Origin: Neomesorhizobium sp963726065
GTDB lineage: Bacteria > Pseudomonadota > Alphaproteobacteria > Rhizobiales > Rhizobiaceae
Direction: 5' to 3'
DNA length: 64,000 nucleotides
NCBI GenBank assembly: GCA_963726065.1
Contig: CAVSAU010000011.1
Coordinates: forward strand, 1 to 64,000
Made by a program: the position numbers and the translations under genes. The notes under the pieces were generated by a model that had not been told where the DNA came from, did not search any database, and worked only from the letters and a program-made list of their open reading frames with translations. This document shows, piece by piece, positions 25,856-34,582 of this stretch; the first letter of the stretch is position 1; each line of letters begins with the position of its first letter.

Positions 25856-26527
25856 TCAGCAGGCTAGGGCGGCGGTCTCGGCGGCCAGCAGCATCAGGCC
25901 CTGGTTGTCGGGAACGGCCCGGATGCCATCGTAGCTCGAAATCATCAGATGCTCGGTCTCGACCGGATGCTGGTGGGTGGCTGTGATGACGACCACGTCG
26001 GCGCCGGCAGCCCGTCCAGCCTCGATGCCGGCGGGCGCATCCTCGAACACAAGGCAGTCGCGGGCGTCGACACCCAGCCGCTTCGCGCCCAACAGATAGC
26101 AGTCAGGCGCCGGCTTGCCGTGCGAAACATCTTCGCCGGTGACCATGGTCCGGGGCAACGGGATGCCAGCTGCGGCCATGCGCTTCAGGGCGAGGTCGCG
26201 GGGCGCCGAGGTGACGATCGCCCAACGCTCCAGCGGCAGCGCGGCGAGGAATGGCAGCACGCCGGGAATCGGAAGGATGCCGTCGATGTCAGCGATTTCG
26301 TCCTCCAGCAATTGCAGCGCTTCTTTCTGCGCATCGACGCCGGGAAGGCCGAGCCGGTTGATCGTGTCGATGGCGCGAATGCCGTGCACCGTTTTCAGGA
26401 AAGCCTCGACATCGAGGCCATGGCGCTTAGCCCAGCTTCCCCAGACCCGTTCGACCACCGGAATGGAGTTCAGTACCGTGCCATCCATGTCGAAGAGGAA
26501 GGCCGCGAATTTCTTGTTTTTGAACAT
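25856..26527 (-). CDS. HAD-superfamily phosphatase (sugar-phosphatase-like)
   Basis: A 223-aa cytoplasmic HAD hydrolase, subfamily IA with an alpha-helical cap. Motif I is FLFDMDGTVLNS, motif II is AIVTSAPRD, motif III Lys is in SHGKPAPDCY, and motif IV is CLVFEDAPAGIEAG. This set resembles 2-deoxyglucose-6-phosphate and glycerol-3-phosphate phosphatases. The ATG at 26527 has GAGAGGA 5 nt upstream; a longer frame upstream is not supported. Convergent with the SDHAF4-like gene. Confidence 0.9.
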   Translation of the reverse strand: MFKNKKFAAFLFDMDGTVLNSIPVVERVWGSWAKRHGLDVEAFLKTVHGIRAIDTINRLGLPGVDAQKEALQLLEDEIADIDGILPIPGVLPFLAALPLERWAIVTSAPRDLALKRMAAAGIPLPRTMVTGEDVSHGKPAPDCYLLGAKRLGVDARDCLVFEDAPAGIEAGRAAGADVVVITATHQHPVETEHLMISSYDGIRAVPDNQGLMLLAAETAALAC

Positions 26528-26762
26528 AAGTCCTCTCGATGCACAGGTCGCGGGAATGCCGTCGCTTCGATGGCGATGTGTTCCCGTTTCAGAAATGGGA
26601 TGGGATTGCGGGGAACCTATGGCATCGGCCGGCCGATGAAAACCCTGCACGCGCAAAGTTTCGCCGGCGTATCAATGCGCGGTTTGGATGGCAGTGGAAC
26701 CTGGGAGGCGGTTTGACGTTGTGGGAAAACACGTTTTTCCATCAAACATCGAAAGTATCGCG

Positions 26763-27632
26763 ATGCTGATCAGGCTCGGCTATGAAATCGCCATCGAGTG
26801 CTCGCAACCGATGGCCGTCATATCGCTCCTCGATGTCAATCCGGACCGCGAACACGACATCAAGCGCCAGACCAAGGTGCTGACTTCGCCGCATGTGCAA
26901 AGCAGCGTCTATCGCGACGGGTTCGGCAATGCCTGCAGGCGCTTCATGGCGCCGGAAGGCGGGTTGCGTATTCTTTACGACGCGGTGGTCGAGGACAGCG
27001 GCGACCCCGACCCGCTCAACACGCTGGCGCAGGAGACGCCGATCCAGGACCTGCCGCCGGAAACGCTCGTCTTCTTGCTTGGCAGCCGCTACTGCGAGAC
27101 GGATCATCTCGCCGATCTCGCCTGGGGCCAGTTCGGCCACCTGCCGCAAGGCTGGGTGCGCGTGCAGGCGATCTGCGACTATGTCCACAACCGACTGTCG
27201 TTCGGCTATGGTTATGCGCGGGCCACGCGCACGGCGGCGCAGGCGCATGACGAGCGTGTCGGTGTCTGCCGCGACTTCGCCCATCTCGCCATCACGCTGT
27301 GCCGCTGCATGAACATTCCAGCCCGCTACGTGAACGGCTATCTGGGCGATATCGGCGTGCCGCCGGATCCCGCGCCGATGGACTTCAACGCCTGGTTCGA
27401 GGCCTTTCTCGGCGGCAAATGGTATACATTCGACGCCCGCCACAACGTTCCGCGCATCGGTCGCGTCGTCGTGGCACGCGGCCGCGACGCCACAGACGTG
27501 CCTCTGCTGCACAGTTTCGGTGCGCACAAGCTCACCACCTTCAAGGTGTGGACCTATGAGCAGGACAGCCATCCCGCCTGTCCGCCCGAGCGTGGAATCG
27601 ACCGCACTCTGACGACGCCGCTGCTTGCCTGA
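26763..27632 (+). CDS. Transglutaminase-like protein
   Basis: A 289-aa protein with an N-terminal beta domain and a transglutaminase-like core. The nucleophile region is DERVGVCRDFAHLAITLCR and the Asp region is KWYTFDARHN. Where papain-like transglutaminases usually carry His (as in HAW), this protein reads MDFNAWFEAF, with Asn. This could be a subfamily trait or loss of classical activity. Ribosome site before the ATG is weak. Neighbours give no clear role. Confidence 0.85.
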   Translation: MLIRLGYEIAIECSQPMAVISLLDVNPDREHDIKRQTKVLTSPHVQSSVYRDGFGNACRRFMAPEGGLRILYDAVVEDSGDPDPLNTLAQETPIQDLPPETLVFLLGSRYCETDHLADLAWGQFGHLPQGWVRVQAICDYVHNRLSFGYGYARATRTAAQAHDERVGVCRDFAHLAITLCRCMNIPARYVNGYLGDIGVPPDPAPMDFNAWFEAFLGGKWYTFDARHNVPRIGRVVVARGRDATDVPLLHSFGAHKLTTFKVWTYEQDSHPACPPERGIDRTLTTPLLA

Positions 27633-27755
27633 GCCCGCGTATGGGGCGCGCAAAAGGTTCCGGGCTAAGCCCGGCGATCCGATGATATCGCGGAACCAGC
27701 CGGCCGGCTGGTTCGTTCTGGGTGCGGCACAGACATCTGGAAGGAGCCGCCAACC

Positions 27756-28022
27756 ATGCGTAACGCGATCCCCGGACTTCTCATGACGGCGCTTCTTTTG
27801 AGCGCTCCCGCTGTAGCGCAGACTCAGCCACAGCCCATGCCGCCCGACAAATCGCTGAAGCTTTCCGAGATCATCGCCAAGATCGAGCAGCGCGACCAGT
27901 TCCGCTACATCCACGAGATCGACTGGGACAGGGATGGCTATTACGACATCACCTACTACACCGCCGACAAGGCCAAGGTGGAGATCAAGATCGATCCGGT
28001 GACCGGCGAGCCCAGGATGTAG
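27756..28022 (+). CDS. Small exported PepSY-like protein
   Basis: An 88-aa protein with a Sec signal peptide (LLMTALLLSAPAVAQ, cleavage after AQ or AVA). The mature part, KLSEIIAKIEQRDQFRYIHEIDWDRDGYYDITYY and KVEIKIDPVTGEP, is the short PepSY-type repeat found in periplasmic proteins. AAGGAG precedes the start by about 8 nt. A strong terminator follows. Confidence 0.8.
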   Translation: MRNAIPGLLMTALLLSAPAVAQTQPQPMPPDKSLKLSEIIAKIEQRDQFRYIHEIDWDRDGYYDITYYTADKAKVEIKIDPVTGEPRM

Positions 28023-28078
28023 TGCTTCAACCGCGCGGCGTCAAAATTGTGCTTCGGCCGCTGAGAGCCGGCAAGGAA

Positions 28079-28115
28079 AAGGCCGTTTCTCAGGGAGAAA
28101 CGGCCTTCCGTGTTT
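28079..28115. terminator. Bidirectional rho-independent terminator
   Basis: AAGGCCGTTTCTC (28079-28091), loop AGG, GAGAAACGGCCTT (28095-28107), then CCGTGTTT. The 13-bp stem is perfect. It lies 57 bp past the PepSY-like gene and equally close below the leftward 23-codon ORF, so it may serve both. Confidence 0.8.
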
Positions 28116-28175
28116 CCGTCCATGGCGCGGCCTGGCTATGCCCTCTTCGAGATCATACGCCGCGCATCTCGCGCC

Positions 28176-28247
28176 TTAACGGGAAGACTGCTTCCCGAAA
28201 GTGCAATCCGCTGAGGCCACGTTCTGGAAAACGAAATCACTCGACAT
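28176..28247 (-). CDS. Candidate 23-aa peptide with extreme Shine-Dalgarno
   Basis: A short frame (MSSDFVFQNVASADC...) of 23 codons, ending at TAA. What stands out is its ribosome site: AAAGGAGGTGATCC at 28249-28262, complementary to the last 13-14 bases of 16S rRNA, with the GGAGG core 7 nt from the ATG. A promoter-like pair lies upstream and a terminator downstream, so it looks like a self-contained transcription unit of about 200 nt. The peptide has one Cys and no recognised family. Translation is inferred. Confidence 0.5.
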   Translation of the reverse strand: MSSDFVFQNVASADCTFGKQSSR

Positions 28248-28283
28248 CGGATCACCTCCTTTCGATCTGTTGAACACAACCAT

Positions 28284-28312
28284 ATGATGGGGGCTCGCGG
28301 CCGGTTTGACAA
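28284..28312 (-). promoter_or_regulatory. Promoter-like element for the 23-codon ORF
   Basis: On the minus strand TTGTCA (28307-28312) is 17 bp from CATCAT (28284-28289), giving 5/6 and 4/6 matches to sigma-70 hexamers. It would start transcription near 28277, about 30 nt before the ATG. Confidence 0.4.
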
Positions 28313-28425
28313 GAGCACCCGCAGCCTGACGGCGAACATGCACGGATCGAGCCGGTCCGGCGAGGCTGTCAGCACTTGGCCATCGCCGTTCGGACTGTCT
28401 CGATTTCAAGATCGGGCAAAGGGGT

Positions 28426-28605
28426 ATGGACGCAGGCGAAAGGGCGGCGCGCATCCTGCGGTGGCAGCACCAGGCTGCGCAGCTCGGCATCCCCGTACGA
28501 ACGCTCAACGAAAAAATTGCCCGCTATGAACGTGGTCAGGGCCATATAGCGGCTTCGCTCATGGCGATCTACTGCCATCGCAACGGCAGTTTTAGGCCTC
28601 GATAA
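28426..28605 (+). pseudogene. Fragment with Fis/NtrC-type helix-turn-helix
   Basis: A 59-codon frame whose middle, AAQLGIPVRTLNEKIARYE, matches the recognition helices at the C-terminus of sigma-54 activators (AAxxLGIxxRTLxxKIxxY). There is no AAA domain upstream and the ribosome site (AAAGGGG) is almost fused to the ATG. It is most likely the remnant of a regulator gene. Confidence 0.35.
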
Positions 28606-29087
28606 GGCTTATGCCCTCAGCCGATGCTTTGGTGCGGACGGAGCTGATGCTCTGCCAGCACGGGTGCAATTGCCGGCGCGCGAACGTGTCTGCGCGCTAA
28701 AACACGCAATTGGTCCAGCTCGTTTTAAGTCCAGCGCTGGAATCGGCGCGGCGTCATACTCAAGCCTCCCCGCGCGACCCAAGTTCGCGCGCTTTAGAGC
28801 CCCAGGCCGGGTGAACTGCCCTCGCCAGGAAGGCCCACGTACATCTGAGCATCATCCACGTTGCGATGCCTTACGCTGCGTGACAACAGCGTGATCGAAC
28901 AAGCTCCGCACGTAGAAGTATTTGATCAGGGTCGATCGATCGCTTTGGCTGTTCCCTGGAGCGGAACATTCACCCTGCCATGGGGTATGGCGTGTCTCAG
29001 TCGTCTATTAATCCTGTTGGAGATTTAGATTGAGTTGCCGATCATCTTCGTTAATCTTCGAGTTTGCCTTTGTAACTTGAGGGTGCG
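28606..29087. other. Gene-poor stretch before the AraC regulator
   Basis: Open frames here are short and without recognisable domains on either strand. Close to the AraC start the sequence becomes AT-richer and should hold that gene's promoter, but no clear hexamer pair was found. Confidence 0.5.
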
Positions 29088-29993
29088 ATGGGAACGGAGA
29101 TCGTCCGCAGCATAGGCAGATTTGTCGGACTCGAAGAGCCGCGAACCCTCTCCACGCGTTACTTGCATCTGGCGGAAATCGTCGGCAGCCGGCTCCAATG
29201 GGATGTGCCGGGCGCCGGACACCCCATCCGTATGGAAAGGCGCGAAGGCTATCTCATTTGCCTGCAGCGAAACGCTCTGCCTTCGATCCCATACTGGGTC
29301 AACGATGTGCCGACCCCGATGATGCCGCTCCATCGCGGGCAGTTCCTTTTTCTGGATCTGAATGACGAGCACGCATCGGTGACACGTGGAAACGTGGACT
29401 GCATCTCGATGTATATCTCACGCGAGGCTCTGCAGAGCTTCCACGAGGAAAACGGTCTGCGACGGGTGGGTCCCCTTAGGACTGCCAGCGGCGTGGCGTT
29501 TCACGACGACGTCATCCGAAATCTTGGTGAGTGTCTGGCGCCCAGCTTCGCACAACCGAATGCCATCAATCAGCTTTTTTCCGACCATGTCGCCCTGGCG
29601 CTTCTCGCTCATCTCACTGCCAACTATGCGGCGCAATCATTTGTTGTGCGGCCGGTCCGAGGTGGACTGACATACTGGCAGGAGCGCCGGGCAAAGGACA
29701 TGCTTATGGCGAACCTCAATGGGGAGATCGGCCTTGATGCACTTGCCCACGCTTGCGGGTTGTCGCGCAGCCATTTCGCGCGGGCGTTCAAGTCCGCGGT
29801 GGGCGTACCGCCGCTGCAATGGCTGAAGATCCAGCGGGTCGAGCGCGCAAAGGAACTGCTCCTGAACTCCAAGCTGCCAATCGATGAAATTGCCTATCAT
29901 TGCGGATTTGCTGACCAGAGCCACTTCACACGCGCCTTTGCCAGGATCGTGAACGTCACCCCGGGGGTATGGCGACGCATGCGCCGTCATTAG
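29088..29993 (+). CDS. AraC-family transcriptional regulator
   Basis: A 301-aa activator with a variable N-terminal sensing domain of the AraC_binding_2 kind and a C-terminal double helix-turn-helix: LDALAHACGLSRSHFARAFKSAVGVPPLQWL and then PIDEIAYHCGFADQSHFTRAFARIVNVTPGVWRR. GAGGG lies shortly before the ATG. It is 185 bp upstream of the molybdenum oxidoreductase operon on the same strand, so it is the likely activator of that operon, perhaps responding to an aromatic or aldehyde substrate. Confidence 0.92.
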   Translation: MGTEIVRSIGRFVGLEEPRTLSTRYLHLAEIVGSRLQWDVPGAGHPIRMERREGYLICLQRNALPSIPYWVNDVPTPMMPLHRGQFLFLDLNDEHASVTRGNVDCISMYISREALQSFHEENGLRRVGPLRTASGVAFHDDVIRNLGECLAPSFAQPNAINQLFSDHVALALLAHLTANYAAQSFVVRPVRGGLTYWQERRAKDMLMANLNGEIGLDALAHACGLSRSHFARAFKSAVGVPPLQWLKIQRVERAKELLLNSKLPIDEIAYHCGFADQSHFTRAFARIVNVTPGVWRRMRRH

Positions 29994-30178
29994 GAGCACG
30001 TCCGGCGACGTTATCACACTCGCGTGAAGCACTCGCTCCACCTTCGCAGGACAGCACTGGCGTACAAAAAGCAGCACTCGGAGCGCTGGTTCGCAAGCGA
30101 TGTGCGGCTAGCGTGTCCAGCGGGAGCCGCAAGGCATTGCGGTCCGAGTACCGTCACGTAGGCGCCCAGGAGGCGAGT

Positions 30179-30925
30179 ATGACCAACAGACACCTGCCCC
30201 CCTCAGGCAAGGCAGGAATGGACGAGAGTTCCACCCTTGCCTCCTCACCATTATCACGGCGAGCTGTCCTGCAATTGGGTGGCGGCGCTGCGTCGCTCGC
30301 TGCAATCCCCTCTGGAGACGCGCTATCAGCCGACGCGGTTGGGACAGAAGCTCTGCCTGTTGGATCAATCAGGCTCATCATCAATGGCGAATCCAAGGAA
30401 CTGGAACTGGACGCAAGGCAGTCGCTGCTCGACGTACTGCGCGAGACGCTGGATCTCCCCGGCACCAAGAAGGGCTGCAATCAGGGTGCTTGCGGCGCAT
30501 GCACGATTCTCGTCGACGGCAGGCGCATCGTCTCCTGCCTGACACTGGCGTCCATGCACGATGGTGCCGACATCCAGACCATCGAAGGGCTGGAAAAGAA
30601 CGGCGAGCTTCATCCTCTTCAGCAAGCCTTCGTCGAGCACGAGGGCCTGCAATGCGGTTTCTGCACGCCCGGCCAGATCATGTCAGGACTAGGCTGCATC
30701 GCCGAAGGTCACGCGGAATCGGCTGAGGAAATCCAGTTCTGGATGAGCGGCAATATTTGCCGCTGTGGTGCGTATCCCGGAATCGTCGCAGCAGTCGCCG
30801 ACGCGGCGCAGGAGGAACTGATTCATGTTTCCTTTCACGCTGGAGAAAGCCGGCGGCACCGAAGAAGCTATCGCGGCCGCAGCTGCTGGCGGGCGCTATA
30901 TTGCCGGCGGCACGACACTCGTTGA
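30179..30925 (+). CDS. paoA: 2Fe-2S subunit of periplasmic aldehyde oxidoreductase (PaoA-like), Tat signal
   Basis: A 248-aa small subunit of a xanthine-oxidase-family enzyme. AGGAGG lies 5 nt before the ATG. The N-terminus has a twin-Arg signal (PLSRRAVLQLGGGAASLA). A plant-type ferredoxin domain (CNQGACGACTILVDGRRIVSC) is followed by the helical 2Fe-2S domain (CGFCTPGQ and CRCGAYPG). The complex oxidises aldehydes to acids in the periplasm. The last 34 codons overlap the start of the next gene by 101 bp, reading a basic tail absent from the family; a frameshift near 30815-30825 could explain it. Confidence 0.9.
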   Translation: MTNRHLPPSGKAGMDESSTLASSPLSRRAVLQLGGGAASLAAIPSGDALSADAVGTEALPVGSIRLIINGESKELELDARQSLLDVLRETLDLPGTKKGCNQGACGACTILVDGRRIVSCLTLASMHDGADIQTIEGLEKNGELHPLQQAFVEHEGLQCGFCTPGQIMSGLGCIAEGHAESAEEIQFWMSGNICRCGAYPGIVAAVADAAQEELIHVSFHAGESRRHRRSYRGRSCWRALYCRRHDTR

Positions 30926-31802
30926 CCTGATGCGCGAAGAGGTTGAGCGCCCCGAGCGCCTCATCGACATCAATAGACTGCCGTTGGGCGGCATTCGTGT
31001 GGAAGGTCAAGACCTGGTCATCGGCGCGCTCGCGCGCATGGCCGAGGTCGCCGCTGACGACAATGTCCAGCGTCTGCAGCCGCTGGTCGCGGAAAGCCTG
31101 ATCGAAGGCGCTTCACCGCAGTTGCGCAACATGGCGTCCATGGGCGGGAACCTGTTGCAACGGGTCCGCTGTCCATACTTCCGCATGCTTGATGTCGGAT
31201 GCAACAAGCGCACACCGGGGTCAGGCTGCGCCGCGATCGAGGGACTGAACGCAGCACACGCCATCCTCGGCACGAGCAACTATTGCGTCGCGACGCATCC
31301 CTCGGATGTCGCTGTGGCTCTCGTGGCACTCGACGCCACCATGCGGGTTCGAGGTCCGCAAGGCGAACGCAGCTTCCCGGTCGAGGAACTCTTCAGGCTG
31401 CCAGCGGACACGCCGCATCTCGAACACACGCTGCTGCCGGGCGAGCTGATCCTCGAACTGCGCGTGCCGGGCGGACCGTATGCGCGCAACGCGCGTTACC
31501 TGAAGGTCCGCGACCGCGCTTCTTACGAGTTCGCCTTGGTATCGGCCGCAGCCGCACTCGCAATCGAGGATGGCGTCATTCGCGAGGCGCGCATTGCAGT
31601 CGGCGGGGTTGGCACACGCCCCTGGCGGCTGCGCGCGTGCGAGGCAGCGCTGGCAGGAAGAAAGCCCGACAGGCAGGCCTTCGTGGAAGCCGCACAACTG
31701 GCGACTGAGGGCGCCCGGCCGCTGCACCATAACGCCTTCAAGGTCACGCTCCTGCCCAGGACAATCGTCCGGGCGCTGGAAATGGCGGGAGAGGTAGCAT
31801 GA
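30825..31802 (+). CDS. paoB: FAD-binding subunit of aldehyde oxidoreductase (PaoB-like)
   Basis: A 325-aa subunit that carries electrons from Mo to the acceptor. FAD-binding motifs RYIAGGTTLVDLMREE and NMASMGGNLLQR are present. The insert RCPYFRMLDVGCNKRTPGSGC supplies the Cys of the extra 4Fe-4S cluster that distinguishes PaoB-type subunits from xanthine dehydrogenases. The C-terminal CO_deh_flav_C domain follows. The stop overlaps the next start as ATGA. Confidence 0.9.
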   Translation: MFPFTLEKAGGTEEAIAAAAAGGRYIAGGTTLVDLMREEVERPERLIDINRLPLGGIRVEGQDLVIGALARMAEVAADDNVQRLQPLVAESLIEGASPQLRNMASMGGNLLQRVRCPYFRMLDVGCNKRTPGSGCAAIEGLNAAHAILGTSNYCVATHPSDVAVALVALDATMRVRGPQGERSFPVEELFRLPADTPHLEHTLLPGELILELRVPGGPYARNARYLKVRDRASYEFALVSAAAALAIEDGVIREARIAVGGVGTRPWRLRACEAALAGRKPDRQAFVEAAQLATEGARPLHHNAFKVTLLPRTIVRALEMAGEVA

Positions 31803-34015
31803 ACACGAACGTCATTGGACAGCCGTTGACGCGTATAGACGGGCGCACCAAGACCACAGGCCAGGCGCGTTATGCCGCCGATTTCAACCAGCCTGGCCAG
31901 CGCTATGCCGTCATTGTGAGCGCGACTGTCGGCCTCGGCCGCGTCGTCGGGTTCGAAGCCGGCGAGGTCGAGCGCATGCCAGGCGTCGTTGCGCTGATCA
32001 CCCATCGCAATGCTCCAAAATTGGCCTATCAGCCCCACAAGGCAATTATCGATCCTGCGGTGGGCGAGCGGCTCCATGTACTGCAAGACGACAGCGTGCT
32101 TTTCTACGGGCAGCCTGTCGCCATCGTCGTGGCGGATTCCATCGACCATGCCGAACGCGCCGCCGCTGCACTGCGCGTCAGCTATGACACGCGTCAACCC
32201 GTCGTCGATCACGCGGATCCGCAGGTAGCCAGAACCGTTCCGGGAGCCGGGGCGGACAGATCGCGGGGCAATGCCGATGCCGCCGTGGCGGATGCGGCCT
32301 TCAAGGTCGACGAAATCTATGACATCGCCCGTGAAAACCACAATCCGATGGAGCCGCATGCGACGGTCGCCGCCTGGAACGGCAATCGACTGACGCTGTG
32401 GAGCAAGAGCCAGTTTCTCGTCAATGAGCAGGCCGAGATCGCTGCGGTTTTCGGCCTGCCAACCGAGAACGTCGAGGTCATCTGTCCCTTCATTGGTGGC
32501 GCTTTTGGCACGAGCCTGAGAACGTGGCCGCACGTGACGCTTGCTGCGCTCGCTGCGCGTCATGTCGGCGAGCCCGTCAAACTTGTACTCACCCGCAAGC
32601 AGATGTTCTTCACCACCGGCCATCGGCCGCGTTCGCTTCAGAGGGTTGCACTTGGTGCCAGCGCCGATGGCAAGCTTACAGGTGTGATCCATGAGGGAAC
32701 CGGAGAGACAAGCCGCTATGAACAGTTCAGTGAGGCCCTGACCGCCGTCACCGACTATTTGTATTCCTGTCCGAACGTGCGCACCCAGTATCGCCTGGCG
32801 CAACTCGATACGGGCACGCCCAACCATATGCGCGGCCCGGGCGAAGCAAGCGGCATCTTTGCACTCGAAAGCGCCATCGACGAGCTGTCCTACGAGCTCG
32901 GTATCGATCCAATCGAACTTCGCCGCCGCAACGAGCCGAAGATCGATGAGGCTGAAAACAAACCGTTCTCGAGCCGCTCGCTGATCGAGTGCTACGAACT
33001 TGGCGCCGAGCGCATTGGTTGGGCGCAAAGGACTAGCGATCCTCGCTCGATGCGCGACGGACGCCTGCTGATCGGCATGGGTACGGCGACCGCGACATAT
33101 CCTGCTTTCCATGCGCCCGCGAGCGCCAGGGTACGCATCCTGGTCGACGGAACGGCCGAGGTCGAAGCAGCTGCCAGCGACATGGGGCCAGGCACATACA
33201 CGTCCATGACGCAGGTAGCTGCCGAATTCCTGGGGTTGCCGCCGGAACAGGTGAGGTTCCGGCTGGGCACAACGGCTTACCCGCCAACGCCATCCCACGG
33301 CGGCTCCTGGACCATGGCTTCTGTCGGATCCGCAATTCGCGCGGCCTGTCTGGAGGCGAAGTTAGAGGCCGCCAAACGCGCGATAGCTGATCAGGGTTCG
33401 CCTGTCTTTGGAGCCTCGATGGAGGCTGTCGAATGGGCGGAAGGGAGGCTGCGTCGGCGAGGAGATACTTCGCCGGGGCTCTCCTACCGGGACATCCTGA
33501 CAAAGGCCGGCAACCCGATTGAAGCTGACGGTTCGGCTAAACGCGATCCGGAAATTGCCGAAAAATATTCGATGCACTCCTTCGGCGCGGTTTTTGCTGA
33601 AGTTGCCATCGACCCCGACGTCGGCACCATCAGGGTGCGCCGACTTGTCGGCGCATATGGGATTGGGCGGGTCGTAAATCCCCTGCTTGCCAAAAGCCAA
33701 TGCACGGGCGGCATGATCGGAGGCATGGGCATGGCTTTGATGGAACGAACCGTACTGGATGCACGCGATGGGCGACCGGTCAACGCTCACATGGCTGATT
33801 ATCTCGTTCCTGTTAATCTCGACATTCCAAAGCTGGAGGTGCTGTTTGCGGAAGAGGTCGACCCTCATGTGAATCCGCTTGGCGTCAAGGGGCTTGGCGA
33901 GATTGCACTGGTGGGCACCGCGCCAGCCATCGCAAATGCGGTCTTTCATGCGACAGGGACGCGGATTCGGAAGTTGCCAATACTTATCGAGGACATTCTG
34001 AACGCTGAGGTCTAA
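31799..34015 (+). CDS. paoC: Molybdopterin-binding subunit of aldehyde oxidoreductase (PaoC-like)
   Basis: A 738-aa catalytic subunit binding the Mo-pterin cofactor (cytosine dinucleotide form in the E. coli enzyme). Signatures are GQARYAADF, MEPHATVAAW, FIGGAFGTSLRTWPHVTLAA, MRGPGEASGIFALESA, and the active-site Glu in GVKGLGEIALVG near the C-terminus. Overlaps paoB by 4 bp, so it is translationally coupled. No PaoD/XdhC-type chaperone gene follows, so cofactor insertion must rely on a gene elsewhere. Confidence 0.92.
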   Translation: MNTNVIGQPLTRIDGRTKTTGQARYAADFNQPGQRYAVIVSATVGLGRVVGFEAGEVERMPGVVALITHRNAPKLAYQPHKAIIDPAVGERLHVLQDDSVLFYGQPVAIVVADSIDHAERAAAALRVSYDTRQPVVDHADPQVARTVPGAGADRSRGNADAAVADAAFKVDEIYDIARENHNPMEPHATVAAWNGNRLTLWSKSQFLVNEQAEIAAVFGLPTENVEVICPFIGGAFGTSLRTWPHVTLAALAARHVGEPVKLVLTRKQMFFTTGHRPRSLQRVALGASADGKLTGVIHEGTGETSRYEQFSEALTAVTDYLYSCPNVRTQYRLAQLDTGTPNHMRGPGEASGIFALESAIDELSYELGIDPIELRRRNEPKIDEAENKPFSSRSLIECYELGAERIGWAQRTSDPRSMRDGRLLIGMGTATATYPAFHAPASARVRILVDGTAEVEAAASDMGPGTYTSMTQVAAEFLGLPPEQVRFRLGTTAYPPTPSHGGSWTMASVGSAIRAACLEAKLEAAKRAIADQGSPVFGASMEAVEWAEGRLRRRGDTSPGLSYRDILTKAGNPIEADGSAKRDPEIAEKYSMHSFGAVFAEVAIDPDVGTIRVRRLVGAYGIGRVVNPLLAKSQCTGGMIGGMGMALMERTVLDARDGRPVNAHMADYLVPVNLDIPKLEVLFAEEVDPHVNPLGVKGLGEIALVGTAPAIANAVFHATGTRIRKLPILIEDILNAEV

Positions 34016-34166
34016 CTGACCGCCGCCTAACATCTGCGATGGCGCGCAACAGTCCGCCCCTGGCGCTAAGAGATGCAACAGTCGATCAACGCGTTCGCTT
34101 GCGCGGGAAGGGCTGCGCAATCCCAGCCACTGTGCCGTTATGAGCACCAACGTTGGAGCATGGGCA

Positions 34167-34511
34167 ATGAAGAGAATTGTTGTAACGCTTTTCCTGTCCG
34201 CTTTTGTCGCAACCAGTGCTTACGGACAGTTTGTGGGGCCGAGCAGTTCCAGGCATCTCAGCACGGTTGAGCAGGCACAGACTGCGCGCCGGGGCCAGGA
34301 CGTGACCCTCGAGGGGTTCGTGGTCAGGCACCTTCGCGGGACCTACTACACGTTTCGCGACACAACCGGCGAGATGCGCGCTGCAATCAATCGGCATCTC
34401 TGGCGAAATCGCAAAGTGACATCCAAGACCCCCGTCCGGCTAGTAGGCAAGGTGGACCGCGATGTTCGGGAGCTCTACATTAGGGTTGTTCGCTTGGAAA
34501 TTGCGGAATAG
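34167..34511 (+). CDS. Exported YgiW/YdeI-family OB-fold protein
   Basis: A 114-aa protein with a signal peptide (MKRIVVTLFLSAFVATSAYGQ). The mature BOF domain is visible: TVEQAQTARRGQDVTLEGFVVRH, YYTFRDTTGEMRAAI and TPVRLVGKVDRDV. Family members (YgiW, YdeI) are periplasmic stress-tolerance proteins. The ATG at 34167 (GGAG about 8 nt upstream) is preferred to one nine codons earlier since it starts the signal sequence. It stands 150 bp after paoC. Confidence 0.82.
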   Translation: MKRIVVTLFLSAFVATSAYGQFVGPSSSRHLSTVEQAQTARRGQDVTLEGFVVRHLRGTYYTFRDTTGEMRAAINRHLWRNRKVTSKTPVRLVGKVDRDVRELYIRVVRLEIAE

Positions 34512-34582
34512 GTCGGCTTGGGCCACTTGGCGCGGCCAGAGTGACCTGGCTTCGGCTCGCGCGAAGCGTCGAGCTTCAACGT

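Noticed and set aside
28248..28263. Plus-strand GGATCACCTCCTTTC resembling the 3' end of 16S rRNA
   Set aside because: Only about 15 bases match and there is no upstream 16S sequence; it is better read as a long Shine-Dalgarno on the minus strand.
28369..28578. A 69-codon minus-strand frame over the HTH fragment
   Set aside because: No ribosome site and the opposite strand gives a recognisable HTH motif.
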